Source: Chitinophaga agri
GTDB lineage: Bacteria > Bacteroidota > Bacteroidia > Chitinophagales > Chitinophagaceae
Direction: 5' to 3'
NCBI RefSeq assembly: GCF_010093065.1
Contig: NZ_CP048113.1
Location: forward strand, 930,001 to 994,000
DNA length: 64,000 nucleotides
Within the stretch, counting starts at the first letter, position 1; each line of letters starts with the position of its first letter. The notes under the pieces are model-generated. The model was not told the DNA's origin and made no database searches. It saw nothing but the letters and a program-made list of their open reading frames with translations. The position numbers were made by a program, and so were the translations under genes. Below, piece by piece: positions 7,505 through 17,144 of the stretch.

Positions 7505-9286
7505 TCAAAGGAAGATAGGTACATCCAGTCGCATGGATATTCTGTAAGCTGCATTCATCAATCCCACGTGGCTATAGGCCTGCGGGAAGTTACCCCACTG
7601 GCTGCCATTTTCTTCATCCACATCTTCACTGAATAACATCAGGTGATTTGAATATTGTAACAGGTTCTCGAACTCTCTTACTGCATCATCTATACGACCC
7701 ACACATGCTAATGCTTCTACATACCAGAATGCACAAACGAGGAAGGTCGTTTTCGGTTTTCCAAAATCGTCGGAATGCAGGTAACGGTAGAAGAGCCCCT
7801 GCGGTGTTTTCAGTTCCTTTTCGAGTGCCGCCAGATGGTCCCTCGCCTTTTCTGAAGCAGGGTCAAGGTAGTTCATCATGATCAGCTGTAAGGTACTGGC
7901 GTCCAGGTGCTGACTGCCTGCCGCATTGGTATATACTTTTCTCACAGGATCATAACAGCTTTCTATATGCGCGGCAGCCCTGTCTTTCAAAGCGATGGCT
8001 TTTTTTGCCAGTTGTTCATTGCCGATGGTACGGGCCATTTTTTCTGCGGCGGCACAACCAGCCCACTGGAACAGGTTACTGTAGCAGTGGATGTTGGCGA
8101 AATTGCGGAATTCCCAGATACCGGCATCCTTTTCATCAATGGTGTGTTCTATCTTATTCAACAGATATTCTATCCACCATGCGGAATCCTTGCGTTCAGA
8201 GAACACAAAACGATGGTCTGTATATAATGGCAGCATCGAGATCAGTACCTGGCCATAGATGTCGTTCTGTATATGCTCATAAGCCTGGTTACCGACGCGT
8301 ACGGGCTGGTTGCCCTGATAGCCTTCCAGATGAGGAAGGATCTGCTCCACAAGATTTTTCTTACCAGTAATGCCATATAATGGCTGATACCGGTAGTCAC
8401 CAGAGAAGGAGATGTCCGCGACGTAACTGAAGTACTTCTCCATTTCCTCGAAATGGCCGATATGGTTCAGTGCGGTGATCACATAAAAGGTGTCTCTCAA
8501 CCAGCAATATCTGTAATCCCAGGTGCGACCGCTACCCGGCGATTCCGGCAGACTGGTCGTACTGGCGGCGATAATGGCGCCGGTATCTTCGTACTGGTGG
8601 ATTTTCAGGGTCAGCGCAGACCGTATGACTGCAGGCTGGTAGAAATTGGCGATGTTAGAATGTTTGATCCATGTGCGCCAGTACACGGTTGTTTCACGCA
8701 GGAACCTTTCCGCAGTACTGTTCAAAGGTGCCTCCAGTGGATGCCCGTAGGTCAGGAGCAGGTATTTTTCGTCATTTAAGACAAAGAATTCTTCTTCGAC
8801 GAGATAACTGATGGGAATGTTGGTCGTCAGTCTGAGCGTTTCCTCGCATCCCAGGAATTCGATGTGATTACTACCTCTTTGCGCTTTCAGGAAGCCACTT
8901 CCGTAATCGCATACCGGTGTACATTTTACTTTTACCCGTGGATTGCCCTCCAGTGGCTCGATCTTGCGGATCAGCATCAGCGGTTTGAAATAACGTTCAT
9001 ACTGATAGAAACGGGGAGCAAAGTCCGTGATACGGTATTTTCCGCTCTCACTGGTGACTTCCGTACACAGTACATTGGTGTTTTCCAGGTAATACTGCTT
9101 GGACGTGTACTCTCCTGAAGGACGGATGTAGAATTCACCACCCTTCTTCTTATCGAGCATGCCGCCAAAGATAAAGGAGCTGTCCATGCGAGGCCAGCAA
9201 AGCCAGTCTATGTTTGTGTTTAGATTGACATGAGCAAGATATGCACAATTGCCAATAATGCCAGTCTGATAAGTATGTCTTTCCAT
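7505..9286 (-). CDS. Glycoside hydrolase family 15 (glucoamylase/trehalase-like)
   Basis: GH15 protein of 593 aa, using the Met of MERHTYQTG (9286) as start. A Met 11 codons earlier (9319) is also open. The N-terminal domain contains NCAYLAHVNLNTNIDWLCWPRMDSSF (here 253..278-type GH15 N-domain wording aside, only the family pattern matters), and the (alpha/alpha)6 catalytic domain contains GSGRTWDYRYCWLRD and the late SEDVDEENGSQWGNFPQ. No signal peptide is seen, so it is probably cytoplasmic. GH15 members hydrolyse alpha-glucosidic bonds, and the mycobacterial relatives are trehalases. Its position opposite otsAB makes trehalose a likely substrate, but that is inferred from context only. Confidence 0.88.
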   Translation of the reverse strand: MERHTYQTGIIGNCAYLAHVNLNTNIDWLCWPRMDSSFIFGGMLDKKKGGEFYIRPSGEYTSKQYYLENTNVLCTEVTSESGKYRITDFAPRFYQYERYFKPLMLIRKIEPLEGNPRVKVKCTPVCDYGSGFLKAQRGSNHIEFLGCEETLRLTTNIPISYLVEEEFFVLNDEKYLLLTYGHPLEAPLNSTAERFLRETTVYWRTWIKHSNIANFYQPAVIRSALTLKIHQYEDTGAIIAASTTSLPESPGSGRTWDYRYCWLRDTFYVITALNHIGHFEEMEKYFSYVADISFSGDYRYQPLYGITGKKNLVEQILPHLEGYQGNQPVRVGNQAYEHIQNDIYGQVLISMLPLYTDHRFVFSERKDSAWWIEYLLNKIEHTIDEKDAGIWEFRNFANIHCYSNLFQWAGCAAAEKMARTIGNEQLAKKAIALKDRAAAHIESCYDPVRKVYTNAAGSQHLDASTLQLIMMNYLDPASEKARDHLAALEKELKTPQGLFYRYLHSDDFGKPKTTFLVCAFWYVEALACVGRIDDAVREFENLLQYSNHLMLFSEDVDEENGSQWGNFPQAYSHVGLMNAAYRISMRLDVPIFL

Positions 9287-9385
9287 AAGTGATTCATTAG
9301 AACACAAAAGCCATTCCAATACGGCACATTTTGTGTTAATTAAGAACTAAAAACCTCTTTTTTTGATTTCCCGTAAATTCCCTGC

Positions 9386-11836
9386 ATGAAGAAATGGCTA
9401 CGTATAACCCTGATTGTTTCCGGAAGCCTGTTAGGGCTGCTGGTCCTGCTATGGCTCGGATTAGCATGGCATATCCGGCATAACAAGGCCATGATCCTTC
9501 AACAGATCAGCGATCGGCTGAAGGAGAGACTACATGGAGGAGAACTGTTGATAAAAGACATGGAACCTTCACTGGTGCGCAGTTTTCCGAATATTTCGGT
9601 CGCGCTGGAAGGGGTAAGTGTTAAGGATAGTCTGTGTAATGTACATCGCCATCCCTTGCTTGATGTAGCACGTATCTTCATAAAAATAAACACTTTCTCG
9701 TTACTGAAAAAACAATTAGATATTAAACAGATCTCTCTGGAGGGAGGTACGGTGTATTTATTTACTGATAGCACCGGATATAGCAATGCCAGTATGCTGA
9801 AGCCGGACACGAAGGTGAAGGCGGAAGGGAAGGGTATGGCAGCGGATATTACACGTTTTCAGTTGCACGATATGAAACTGGTGATGGAAAACCTGCAAAA
9901 GCACAAATTATTCAGCTTTGCGATTGGACATCTGCAGGGAAATTTACGCAACCACGATTCCGGTTGGGTGTGTAACCTGAATATGGCGGTAAGGGTGGGG
10001 AGTCTGGCATTTAACACCGACAAGGGCAGTTTCCTGAAGGACAAGCCCTTACAGACCGACCTGGAGGTCACCTACAACAGCAACCGGAAGCTGCTGGAGA
10101 TCCCGCAGCAGGCATTGTATATCTCGGATCAGAAAATTACAGCTGGCGCCTCCTTCTCATTTGGCGATCATCCCAGACCATTTACGGTGCATATTATCGC
10201 TGAACAGATACCTTTCCGCCTGGCGGCGTCTATGCTGACGCCCAGGATCAATGCAAAGCTGGATAGTATCAGCCTGGAAAATCCACTGGATGCAGAATGT
10301 GTGCTGAAAGGGTTAATGTCCCGTGGAGAACCAGCAGTAAATGTTACCTGGAAAACAGTGAAGAACCATGTGATGCCAAAGGGGATGGAATTGCAGGAAT
10401 GCAGTTTTACCGGCCGTTTCTCTAATGAATGGATCGGTGGACAGCCGAGGGGCGATGAAAACTCAGTTATCAGTCTGTATGGATTAACGGCCCGCTGTTA
10501 TGGTATACCGGTGGCAGCCGATACTATTGATATTACGAATCTGAGACATCCGACGCTGATGGGGATTTTTAAGTCTAATTTTTCGCTAACTGACCTGAAT
10601 AGTGCGCAGGGAGAAGAAGAGATATTCCGTTTTACCGGGGGAACGGCCAATGCTACCTTGTTTTATAAGGGCGGCATCACTGTGGGAGATACGATCATTC
10701 CTTATCTGAAGGGAACGATCCAGCTGAAGGACGGCGCGATGGTGTATGTTCCCAGGGACCTGCAGTTGACGGCCTGTAATGCCTTACTGGACTTCAACGG
10801 ACAGGACCTGTTCCTGCAGAATATTTCTGTTCGCACGCAGAAGAGCAGTTTGCAGATGGAAGGGAGTGTCAGGAATATCACCCGGCTGTATTTTTCCAAT
10901 CCGGATAAGTTACAGCTGGACTGGAATGTCAGGAGTGACGGGATTGACCTTAATGAGTTCCGTGCTTTCCTCGGGAAGCGCCGGCAGAGTAAACGAACGA
11001 CTATGGCAGCGAACAGGCGGAAGATCAGCCGTATTGCCAGTCAGCTGGATGTGATGCTTAGCACCTGCATTATCAATCTCAATGTGCAGCTGGCAAAACT
11101 TAGTTATGGCAATTTTACTGCCCAGCAGGTAAAGGCCGATCTGTCGATGAAGGAGAGTAATGTCACCCTGAAACGAGTATCGCTGGCGCATGCAGGGGGA
11201 AGTATTGATATGAATGGCGTGATGAACCAGGAAGGTGCCAACAACCGGTTTAAGATCAATGCAGGTATCCGTAATGTGCATGTGGATCAGTTGTTTCAGG
11301 CGTTCAATAACTTCGGGATGCAGTCGCTGAGCCATAGGAACCTGCGTGGCATCTTTTCCGCAAAAGCAGCCGTCAGCGGTAACATCCTGGATAATGGAAG
11401 TATGTCTCCCCAGTCGATGTACGGTACACTGTCCTTTGATCTCCGGCAGGGAGCACTGGTACATTTTGCACCTCTGGAAGACATAGGGAACTTTCTGCTG
11501 CGAAAGCGGAACCTGGATAATATCACCTTTGACAATCTTAAAAACACGCTGACATTGCAGGGTAACAAGATCATTGTTCCGCCCATGCAGATCAATTCCA
11601 GTGCGCTGTACCTGGACGTATCAGGGGTATATGCAATAGCGAAGGGGACTGACATGTATATTACGGTACCACTTCGTAATCCAAAGAAGGATGAAGATAT
11701 CGTTGACAAGGAGGAAAAAAAGGCGCGAAGGAAAAAAGGAATTATACTGCATTTCCGTGCAATGGACGGGGATGACGGCAAAGTAAAGATCAAAATGGGC
11801 GGCAAAAAAGACAAGCCGGAGGAGGCGGAAATGTAA
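9386..11836 (+). CDS. AsmA-like inner-membrane/periplasmic protein
   Basis: Large protein of 816 aa with one N-terminal membrane helix (about residues 7-28) and a long periplasmic part. The segment VKDSLCNVHRHPLLDVARIFIKINTFSLL-like pattern near residues 80-110, and the later NLRGIFSAKAAVSG and LTLQGNKIIVPPMQINSSALYLDVSG region, are typical of AsmA and AsmA C-terminal domains. These proteins resemble bridge-like lipid transfer proteins and influence outer-membrane lipid homeostasis; the precise role here is unknown. The C-terminus ends in a Lys/Glu-rich tail. It is divergent from the GH15 gene and followed by a small lipoprotein gene after 55 nt. Confidence 0.82.
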   Translation: MKKWLRITLIVSGSLLGLLVLLWLGLAWHIRHNKAMILQQISDRLKERLHGGELLIKDMEPSLVRSFPNISVALEGVSVKDSLCNVHRHPLLDVARIFIKINTFSLLKKQLDIKQISLEGGTVYLFTDSTGYSNASMLKPDTKVKAEGKGMAADITRFQLHDMKLVMENLQKHKLFSFAIGHLQGNLRNHDSGWVCNLNMAVRVGSLAFNTDKGSFLKDKPLQTDLEVTYNSNRKLLEIPQQALYISDQKITAGASFSFGDHPRPFTVHIIAEQIPFRLAASMLTPRINAKLDSISLENPLDAECVLKGLMSRGEPAVNVTWKTVKNHVMPKGMELQECSFTGRFSNEWIGGQPRGDENSVISLYGLTARCYGIPVAADTIDITNLRHPTLMGIFKSNFSLTDLNSAQGEEEIFRFTGGTANATLFYKGGITVGDTIIPYLKGTIQLKDGAMVYVPRDLQLTACNALLDFNGQDLFLQNISVRTQKSSLQMEGSVRNITRLYFSNPDKLQLDWNVRSDGIDLNEFRAFLGKRRQSKRTTMAANRRKISRIASQLDVMLSTCIINLNVQLAKLSYGNFTAQQVKADLSMKESNVTLKRVSLAHAGGSIDMNGVMNQEGANNRFKINAGIRNVHVDQLFQAFNNFGMQSLSHRNLRGIFSAKAAVSGNILDNGSMSPQSMYGTLSFDLRQGALVHFAPLEDIGNFLLRKRNLDNITFDNLKNTLTLQGNKIIVPPMQINSSALYLDVSGVYAIAKGTDMYITVPLRNPKKDEDIVDKEEKKARRKKGIILHFRAMDGDDGKVKIKMGGKKDKPEEAEM

Positions 11837-11891
11837 CTTTTTGAATAGAACAGTCGTTTTATAGTAATTTAGCGCCTGACAATCAACTTCT

Positions 11892-12317
11892 ATGAGAAAA
11901 CTGCTGGTTCCGGCATTACTACTCTTTGCCGCTTGTAAGAAGGACGACACAACAGTTAGCCAACGTCCGTATGATGGAAAATGGTACATCCATCACGTTA
12001 TTAATAAAAAGTATACGATAGAGAACGGAGACACTACGTTTAGCAGGTACAATGTGATCACGGGTACCGGTAGGGAGTATGTCGAGTTTCCGGTGAGCAG
12101 CAGTACACCTACAGAAGTGTTCATACAGTGGAGTAGTGGTTCTTCACAGATGACCTATGAACCTGTTACGCCCAGTTTTTTTAAGTTAGACGACTATATG
12201 TGTGAGATCACACAGCTCACAGATAGTTCACTGCATTTTAACGGTATCTATTTCGACGGAGAGAGCACTCCGGGCAAGGTGGAGGTCTTACAAAATTTTT
12301 ATACGCTGGGTCGTTGA
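11892..12317 (+). CDS. Small lipoprotein of unknown function
   Basis: 141-aa protein starting MRKLLVPALLLFAACKKDD. The LFAAC lipobox with Cys15 predicts lipidation, and the KKDD after the Cys is common in Bacteroidota lipoproteins. The remainder (about 125 residues) is rich in Tyr, Thr and Ser, with alternating hydrophobic pattern suggesting a beta-rich, lipocalin-like fold. I do not recognise a specific family. It follows the AsmA-like gene by 55 nt and precedes the BrkB-like gene by 69 nt, all on the same strand. Confidence 0.7.
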   Translation: MRKLLVPALLLFAACKKDDTTVSQRPYDGKWYIHHVINKKYTIENGDTTFSRYNVITGTGREYVEFPVSSSTPTEVFIQWSSGSSQMTYEPVTPSFFKLDDYMCEITQLTDSSLHFNGIYFDGESTPGKVEVLQNFYTLGR

Positions 12318-12386
12318 CCAGAGCGTTTTTCACTTTAAAAAGGCATGGTTTTTATAGTTTAATGAGCGGACCATGTTTCCAATCTA

Positions 12387-13295
12387 ATGTCCAGAGAGTA
12401 TTTTAAGAGCATTGCGCGCACATTGCGCGTTTCATTTCAGGTTTTACAAAATAATGATCCGCTACGCCTGGCGGGAGCTACCGCTTTTTTCGCCAGTTTT
12501 GCGTTACCGCCAATTCTGTTGATCTTATTACAGGTATTCGGGCTCCTTTTTGACCGTAAATCCATTGGTAAACAGCTCGTGGGCCGTCTGGCAGAACTGG
12601 TGGGCAGGGATAGTGCACAACAGGTAGTCATCACCCTGAGAGGATTCAGGGGACTTGCGCAGACATGGCCGGTGGCTATTATATTATTTGTTTTCCTGCT
12701 GTTTGTCGCGACCACCTTGCTGAAGGTGATCAGAAGTTCTCTCAACCAGGTCTGGATGATCCGTATTCCTGTTAAAGAGAGTTTTGGCGAGGCAATGCTT
12801 GGACGTCTCCGTTCACTTATTGTGATCGGAGCCGCGGGTATCCTGTTCCTGGCGAGTCTGATGGCTGAAAGTGCACATGCTTTCCTGGGTAACTATGTCA
12901 ATGAATTGTTTCCTAGTGCTGCTTTTGTATTTAGCGGTGTTTTTACACAACTGGTCTCTCTGCTGATCGTGACTGCGTGGTTTGGCGTACTTTTCCGTTA
13001 TCTGCCGGACGCCCGTCCGACGTGGAAAGTTGCGCTCTCCGGTGCTTTGCTTACGGGTGTACTTTTCAGTATCGGAAAATTGATCTTACATCGTCTGCTG
13101 TATGGGGGCAATATTGGTATCCTGTATGGGGCTTCAGCCTCCGCAGTGCTATTGATGCTGTTTATCTTCTATAGTGCAATTATCTTCTATTACGGAGCTG
13201 CATTTACTAAAGTCTGGAGCGAATTTAAGCATCGTCCGATGCAGCCCCTCCGTCATGCGACCTTTTACGAACTGGCAGATGTGGAAGTACGCTGA
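12387..13295 (+). CDS. YihY/BrkB-family inner-membrane protein
   Basis: 302-aa polytopic protein with about six hydrophobic segments, beginning near residue 30 (LAGATAFFASFALPPILLILL). The AGATAFFASFALPP stretch and the late LYGASASAVLLMLFIFYSAIIFYYGAAFTKVW segment are the family hallmarks. The family was once thought to be RNase BN, which is no longer accepted. Its real function, perhaps envelope-related transport, is unresolved. The stop codon abuts the end of the convergent 80-aa gene. Confidence 0.88.
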   Translation: MSREYFKSIARTLRVSFQVLQNNDPLRLAGATAFFASFALPPILLILLQVFGLLFDRKSIGKQLVGRLAELVGRDSAQQVVITLRGFRGLAQTWPVAIILFVFLLFVATTLLKVIRSSLNQVWMIRIPVKESFGEAMLGRLRSLIVIGAAGILFLASLMAESAHAFLGNYVNELFPSAAFVFSGVFTQLVSLLIVTAWFGVLFRYLPDARPTWKVALSGALLTGVLFSIGKLILHRLLYGGNIGILYGASASAVLLMLFIFYSAIIFYYGAAFTKVWSEFKHRPMQPLRHATFYELADVEVR

Positions 13296-13538
13296 TCACT
13301 CACCGCGTAACACCATTTCTATCTGATCTTTTACAGGATTACTAAAGCCTTCCAGCTCAATTTTCGGATGTTGGTCAAGATTGATGCGGATCTTACCGTT
13401 TTCATTGACGAGAGAGTCAGACAGGGGCTCCAGGAGGGCGTGCATTTGCCTTACGCCTAATTGTACCAGCTGATTCATAAAAGAGTCTTCCAGTTGGAGA
13501 AATTCACGGTTCTTATAGGTATATGTTACCTGAATCAT
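13296..13538 (-). CDS. Small conserved-looking hypothetical protein
   Basis: 80-aa acidic cytoplasmic protein with no signal peptide or membrane helix. It starts MIQVTYTYKNREFLQLEDS and ends in VKDQIEMVLRGE. I recognise no family. It is kept as a gene because its composition is protein-like, it fills the space between BrkB and the AT-rich region exactly, and its stop codon abuts that of the convergent neighbour. Upstream is the region with DnaA-box-like sites. Confidence 0.55.
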   Translation of the reverse strand: MIQVTYTYKNREFLQLEDSFMNQLVQLGVRQMHALLEPLSDSLVNENGKIRINLDQHPKIELEGFSNPVKDQIEMVLRGE

Positions 13539-13559
13539 AATAGATGCTTTTCAGAGGAT

Positions 13560-13728
13560 ATAAATGAAAAATAATATTGGTTAAATTAGAATATACGTAG
13601 TTACTGAACAATCAGATGAGTTATTACCGCAATTTTCATGCGCAATTTAACGGTATAAATATATAAATTTAACTAATAACTAGTTGTATCTCACTTGTAT
13701 AAAACTTTTCCACAATAAGTTTTCCACA
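13560..13728. other. AT-rich stretch with two DnaA-box-like sites
   Basis: Two direct copies of TTTTCCACA (13706-13714 and 13720-13728), 14 nt apart, each fit the relaxed DnaA-box pattern TTWTNCACA. About 145 bp of very AT-rich DNA lies directly to the left, containing TATAAATATATAAATTTAAC. Two CGCAATTT copies occur near 13630-13650. This resembles an unwinding element with paired boxes, so an origin or a DnaA-controlled promoter are both possible. Only two boxes are visible, so an origin is not proven. Confidence 0.35.
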
Positions 13729-13784
13729 AACGGTAGGGCTCATTTTCCCTGCAATGATTTATCTTGCCGTTTCAAATTTACCAG

Positions 13785-15980
13785 ATGCGTTTACGTTATT
13801 TCAGATACTCCGCTATCGGGGTATTCACTTTGTTAGCCTGTGTAATGGCAGGCAGCGCCTCCGCACAGCCCTGGAAACAGGTTAAATGGGCGAAAGACGG
13901 CCAGACTTTTTACCAGCAGGAGAACAATGGTATTACAGCCTATAACGCCAAGGATGGCGGACAGACTGCTAAGATCACTCCCGCCCAGCTGACGCCTAAA
14001 GGAGGTACGCCTATTCAGATAGAAGATTTTTCTTATACGCCTGATGAAAAGAAATGGCTGATCTATACTAAAGCGCAGAAAGTATGGCGGTACAAGACGC
14101 GTGGCGACTACTGGATGCTGGACATTGCCAGTGGTAAACTGATGCAACTGGGTAAAGGATTACCCGCTTCCTCACTTATGTTTGCGAAATTTTCTCCCGA
14201 TGGTCAGAAAGTTGCTTATGTCAGCGGACATAACCTGTATGTGGAAGATCTGCTGACGGGTAAAGTAAAGGCCCTGACGACAGATGGTACCCGCCGGCTG
14301 ATCAATGGTACCTTTGACTGGGCCTATGAAGAAGAATTCGACTGCCGTGATGGCTTCCGCTGGAGCCCCGACAGCCGTTCTATTGCTTACTGGCAGATCG
14401 ATGCCCGCAAGATAAGGGACTTCCTGATGATTGATAATACAGACTCCCTCTATGCGTATACCATACCGGTAGAATATCCGAAAGCCGGTGAGAGTCCTTC
14501 TTCCTGCCGTGTAGGTGTGGTGAACGTCACGACCGCCAGGACAACCTGGTTACAGGTGCCCGGCGACGCGCAACAACACTACATTACCCGCGTGGAATGG
14601 AACCCTGCGACTAAAGGCCTGATCCTGCAGCAACTGAACAGAAAACAGAATCAGAGTATCCTTTACACTGCCGACGCACTGACTGGCAAAACAAAGGAAC
14701 TCTATAAAGAGTCAGATTCAGCGTGGATCGATATCCGTTCCCGCTGGAACAGTGAACTGACCGGGTGGGACTGGACCAACAGTGGCAAGTCTTTCATCTG
14801 GGTAAGTGAAAAAGATGGCTGGAGACATCTTTACAGTGTTGATATGACTGGTAAAGAAACCCTGCTGACGCCTGGTCAGTATGATATTATTAACCTGCTG
14901 CGTATCGATGAAGCGCATAACCAGGCCTATGTACTGGCTTCGCCTGATAATGCAACACAGCAATATCTCTACAAAGTCTCACTGGACGGAAAAGGGACGC
15001 TGGAAAGAGTTTCCCCGGTTGTAGAACAGGGTACACATGAATATGAAATTTCTCCGACAGCAGAATATGCGCTACACAGTTTCTCCAACCACTACTACCA
15101 GCCACACAGTGAGATGGTGTATCTGCCGGCGCATAAAGATGCGGAAAAGAGCCGTATTGCTCATGATCTGATGACATCCCGTTTTGCTGTGCGTCAGGAG
15201 TTCTTCCAGGTGACAACCGCTGATGGGGTGACCATGGATGGCTGGATGGCCCGTCCGACTAATTTCGATTCTACCAAGAAATATCCTGTGGTATTTTATG
15301 TATATGGTGAGCCGGCAGCTGCTACCGCAAAAGATGAATATGGTGCAGGCCGCAGTTTCATTTACAACGGCGATATGGCTGCAGATGGTTACATCTATAT
15401 TTCTATGGATAACCGTGGTACACCTTTACCTAAAGGTCGTGCATGGCGTAAGGCTATCTACCGTAAGGTTGGACAGGTGAATATGCAGGACCAGGCCAAT
15501 GCTGCCGTGGAACTTTTTAAACGTCACGCTTACCTCGACACATCCCGTGTAGCTGTATGGGGCTGGAGCGGTGGCGGTGGTATGACACTGAACCTGCTGT
15601 TCCGTTATCCGAAGATCTATAAGACAGGTATCGCGATCGCAGCTGTTGGTAGTCTGTTCACTTATGACAATATTTACCAGGAGCGCTATATGGGATTGCC
15701 ACAGGAAAATCGTCAGGACTATATTGATGGCTCTCCGGTGACCTACACCAAAGGTCTGGTGGGTAACCTGCTGTACATCCATGGCACGGGTGATGACAAT
15801 GTGCACTATCAGAACGCGGAGCTGTTACAGAATGAACTGATCCGTAACGGCAAGCAGTTCCAGTTTATGTCTTATCCGAACCGTACACATAGCATCAGCG
15901 AGGGCGCGGGTACATTTCAGCACCTGTCAGCTTTATATACCAATTACCTGAAACAGCATTGTCCTCCGGGAGCGAGATAA
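13785..15980 (+). CDS. S9 family peptidase (dipeptidyl peptidase IV type)
   Basis: 731-aa exported serine peptidase that removes dipeptides from the N-terminus of peptides, usually after Pro or Ala. ATG at 13785 is chosen because it opens a clear signal peptide (MRLRYFRYSAIGVFTLLAC... ending SASAQ). A TTG 7 codons upstream is also open. Residues about 95-440 form the DPP-IV N-terminal beta-propeller, with the substrate-binding segment WAYEEEFDCRDGFRWSPD. The alpha/beta-hydrolase domain carries the nucleophile Ser595 in GWSGGGG, the acid Asp in GTGDDNVHYQN and His in PNRTHSI. It acts in the periplasm in peptide use. Confidence 0.93.
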   Translation: MRLRYFRYSAIGVFTLLACVMAGSASAQPWKQVKWAKDGQTFYQQENNGITAYNAKDGGQTAKITPAQLTPKGGTPIQIEDFSYTPDEKKWLIYTKAQKVWRYKTRGDYWMLDIASGKLMQLGKGLPASSLMFAKFSPDGQKVAYVSGHNLYVEDLLTGKVKALTTDGTRRLINGTFDWAYEEEFDCRDGFRWSPDSRSIAYWQIDARKIRDFLMIDNTDSLYAYTIPVEYPKAGESPSSCRVGVVNVTTARTTWLQVPGDAQQHYITRVEWNPATKGLILQQLNRKQNQSILYTADALTGKTKELYKESDSAWIDIRSRWNSELTGWDWTNSGKSFIWVSEKDGWRHLYSVDMTGKETLLTPGQYDIINLLRIDEAHNQAYVLASPDNATQQYLYKVSLDGKGTLERVSPVVEQGTHEYEISPTAEYALHSFSNHYYQPHSEMVYLPAHKDAEKSRIAHDLMTSRFAVRQEFFQVTTADGVTMDGWMARPTNFDSTKKYPVVFYVYGEPAAATAKDEYGAGRSFIYNGDMAADGYIYISMDNRGTPLPKGRAWRKAIYRKVGQVNMQDQANAAVELFKRHAYLDTSRVAVWGWSGGGGMTLNLLFRYPKIYKTGIAIAAVGSLFTYDNIYQERYMGLPQENRQDYIDGSPVTYTKGLVGNLLYIHGTGDDNVHYQNAELLQNELIRNGKQFQFMSYPNRTHSISEGAGTFQHLSALYTNYLKQHCPPGAR

Positions 15981-15990
15981 TAAGTGAATT

Positions 15991-16374
15991 ATGAACAGAC
16001 CAAGTATAATCGGATTAGTTTCGGTAGCAGTAGTGATCGTCAGTGCGTTTTTGCCATGGCTCACAATAGAAAGTAAACACCTGGTATTCACAGGTATGGA
16101 CACCACTGGTTCCAGCTTTGGTGAGCCGGGAAAGCTCAATATCATTGTAGCGGTTATTGCAGGGATCTTCTTTGCTTTACGTGGCAAATGGCCGGCAAGG
16201 ATCAACCTTTTTATCACCGCTTTCATGGCAGCATGGACCTTCAGGAATTTCATCTTGTTTTCAAGATGTGAAATGGGAGAGTGTCCGCATCGTGAGATCG
16301 GGTTATATCTTTCTCTGGTCGCATCGCTGATCACATTTGCATGTGTGATCCTGAGCAATGGAAAGCAGAAATAG
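15991..16374 (+). CDS. Small four-helix membrane protein of unknown function
   Basis: 127-aa protein with four hydrophobic segments, at about residues 5-25, 47-64, 69-90 and 105-122. A Cys-containing loop (SRCEMGECPH) lies between the last two. I recognise no family. It starts 10 nt after the S9 peptidase stop, so the two are probably one transcript, ending at the strong hairpin just downstream. Confidence 0.65.
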   Translation: MNRPSIIGLVSVAVVIVSAFLPWLTIESKHLVFTGMDTTGSSFGEPGKLNIIVAVIAGIFFALRGKWPARINLFITAFMAAWTFRNFILFSRCEMGECPHREIGLYLSLVASLITFACVILSNGKQK

Positions 16375-16400
16375 AGCGTAATATATAGATCACAAAATAG

Positions 16401-16433
16401 AAAGGGGCTTCCGTCAATGGCGGAAGCCCCTTT
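16401..16433. terminator. Strong bidirectional terminator
   Basis: AAAGGGGCTTCCG and CGGAAGCCCCTTT form a perfect 13-bp stem with a 7-nt loop. A/T flanks allow termination on both strands. It separates the peptidase/membrane-protein transcript from the convergent VIT-family gene. Confidence 0.9.
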
Positions 16434-16493
16434 ATCATGGCAGATAGGATGTTCCTGATACAAACATTCACCCCACCGCATTACAAGTATTAA

Positions 16494-17138
16494 TTATCTG
16501 AATATTGTCAGCATCACATACGCTCCTAACCCCACCGCGCCTGTATAGGCGAGGTTACGCAGGATAACAGGGATGGCTGACTGGCTGGTCATTTTTGCTT
16601 TAATGAAACTAAAAACAGTCATTGCAAGGAAGCATATCAGCAAACTACGGGATGCAGCGGCAGGAAAGTTCTCATCCTGCAAATAAGGCAGTAGTGGCAA
16701 AAGTCCGCCAATTAAAAAGAACATGCCTGTCACTATAGCACTACGGATCGCTACGCCAAAACTGAAATGCCTTTCTTCAACATGTGCTGTTCTTAATGTT
16801 TCCTCCCATTGTACGGCATCCTTTTCCATTTCGGCAGCGATATTCTCAATAACAGGATCACTGATATTAAGTCTTTCCAGCTTTTGGCGTTCTTCGGGAG
16901 AAAGGGAGCTTTCATCGTGTTGCGTGTCGCCACGATTCGCCTGAAAGGCGGTAAACATGACCAGCAGGCTGGCGGCTACCCATATACAGCTATTGATAGT
17001 ATAAAATTGCTGGACTGTGACAGGAAGGCCCTGTGACAGGAAGGTTGTAAAAAACAATAATAGCAAACCTTCAGGAAATCCGATCAGGAAATCTGTTTTC
17101 CATCCACTGCTACGAATGGCTTTCTGGTCTTTGGGCAT
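16494..17138 (-). CDS. VIT/CCC1-family transporter
   Basis: 214-aa protein with two N-terminal helices, a charged cytoplasmic insert (about residues 66-125) and three C-terminal helices. This is the layout of the VIT1/CCC1 family. Family members move Fe(II) or Mn(II) out of the cytoplasm. The insert EERQKLERL...IAAEMEKDAVQWEE is rich in Glu and corresponds to the metal-binding helical domain. It begins 6 nt after the ornithine aminotransferase stop, so it is translated from the same mRNA. The metal is not predictable. Confidence 0.75.
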   Translation of the reverse strand: MPKDQKAIRSSGWKTDFLIGFPEGLLLLFFTTFLSQGLPVTVQQFYTINSCIWVAASLLVMFTAFQANRGDTQHDESSLSPEERQKLERLNISDPVIENIAAEMEKDAVQWEETLRTAHVEERHFSFGVAIRSAIVTGMFFLIGGLLPLLPYLQDENFPAAASRSLLICFLAMTVFSFIKAKMTSQSAIPVILRNLAYTGAVGLGAYVMLTIFR

Positions 17139-17144
17139 GTTAAG

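Noticed and set aside
10910..11464. Minus-strand 184-codon frame inside the AsmA-like gene
   Set aside because: Antisense to a long coding region with clear signal/anchor helix and family features; no motif of its own.
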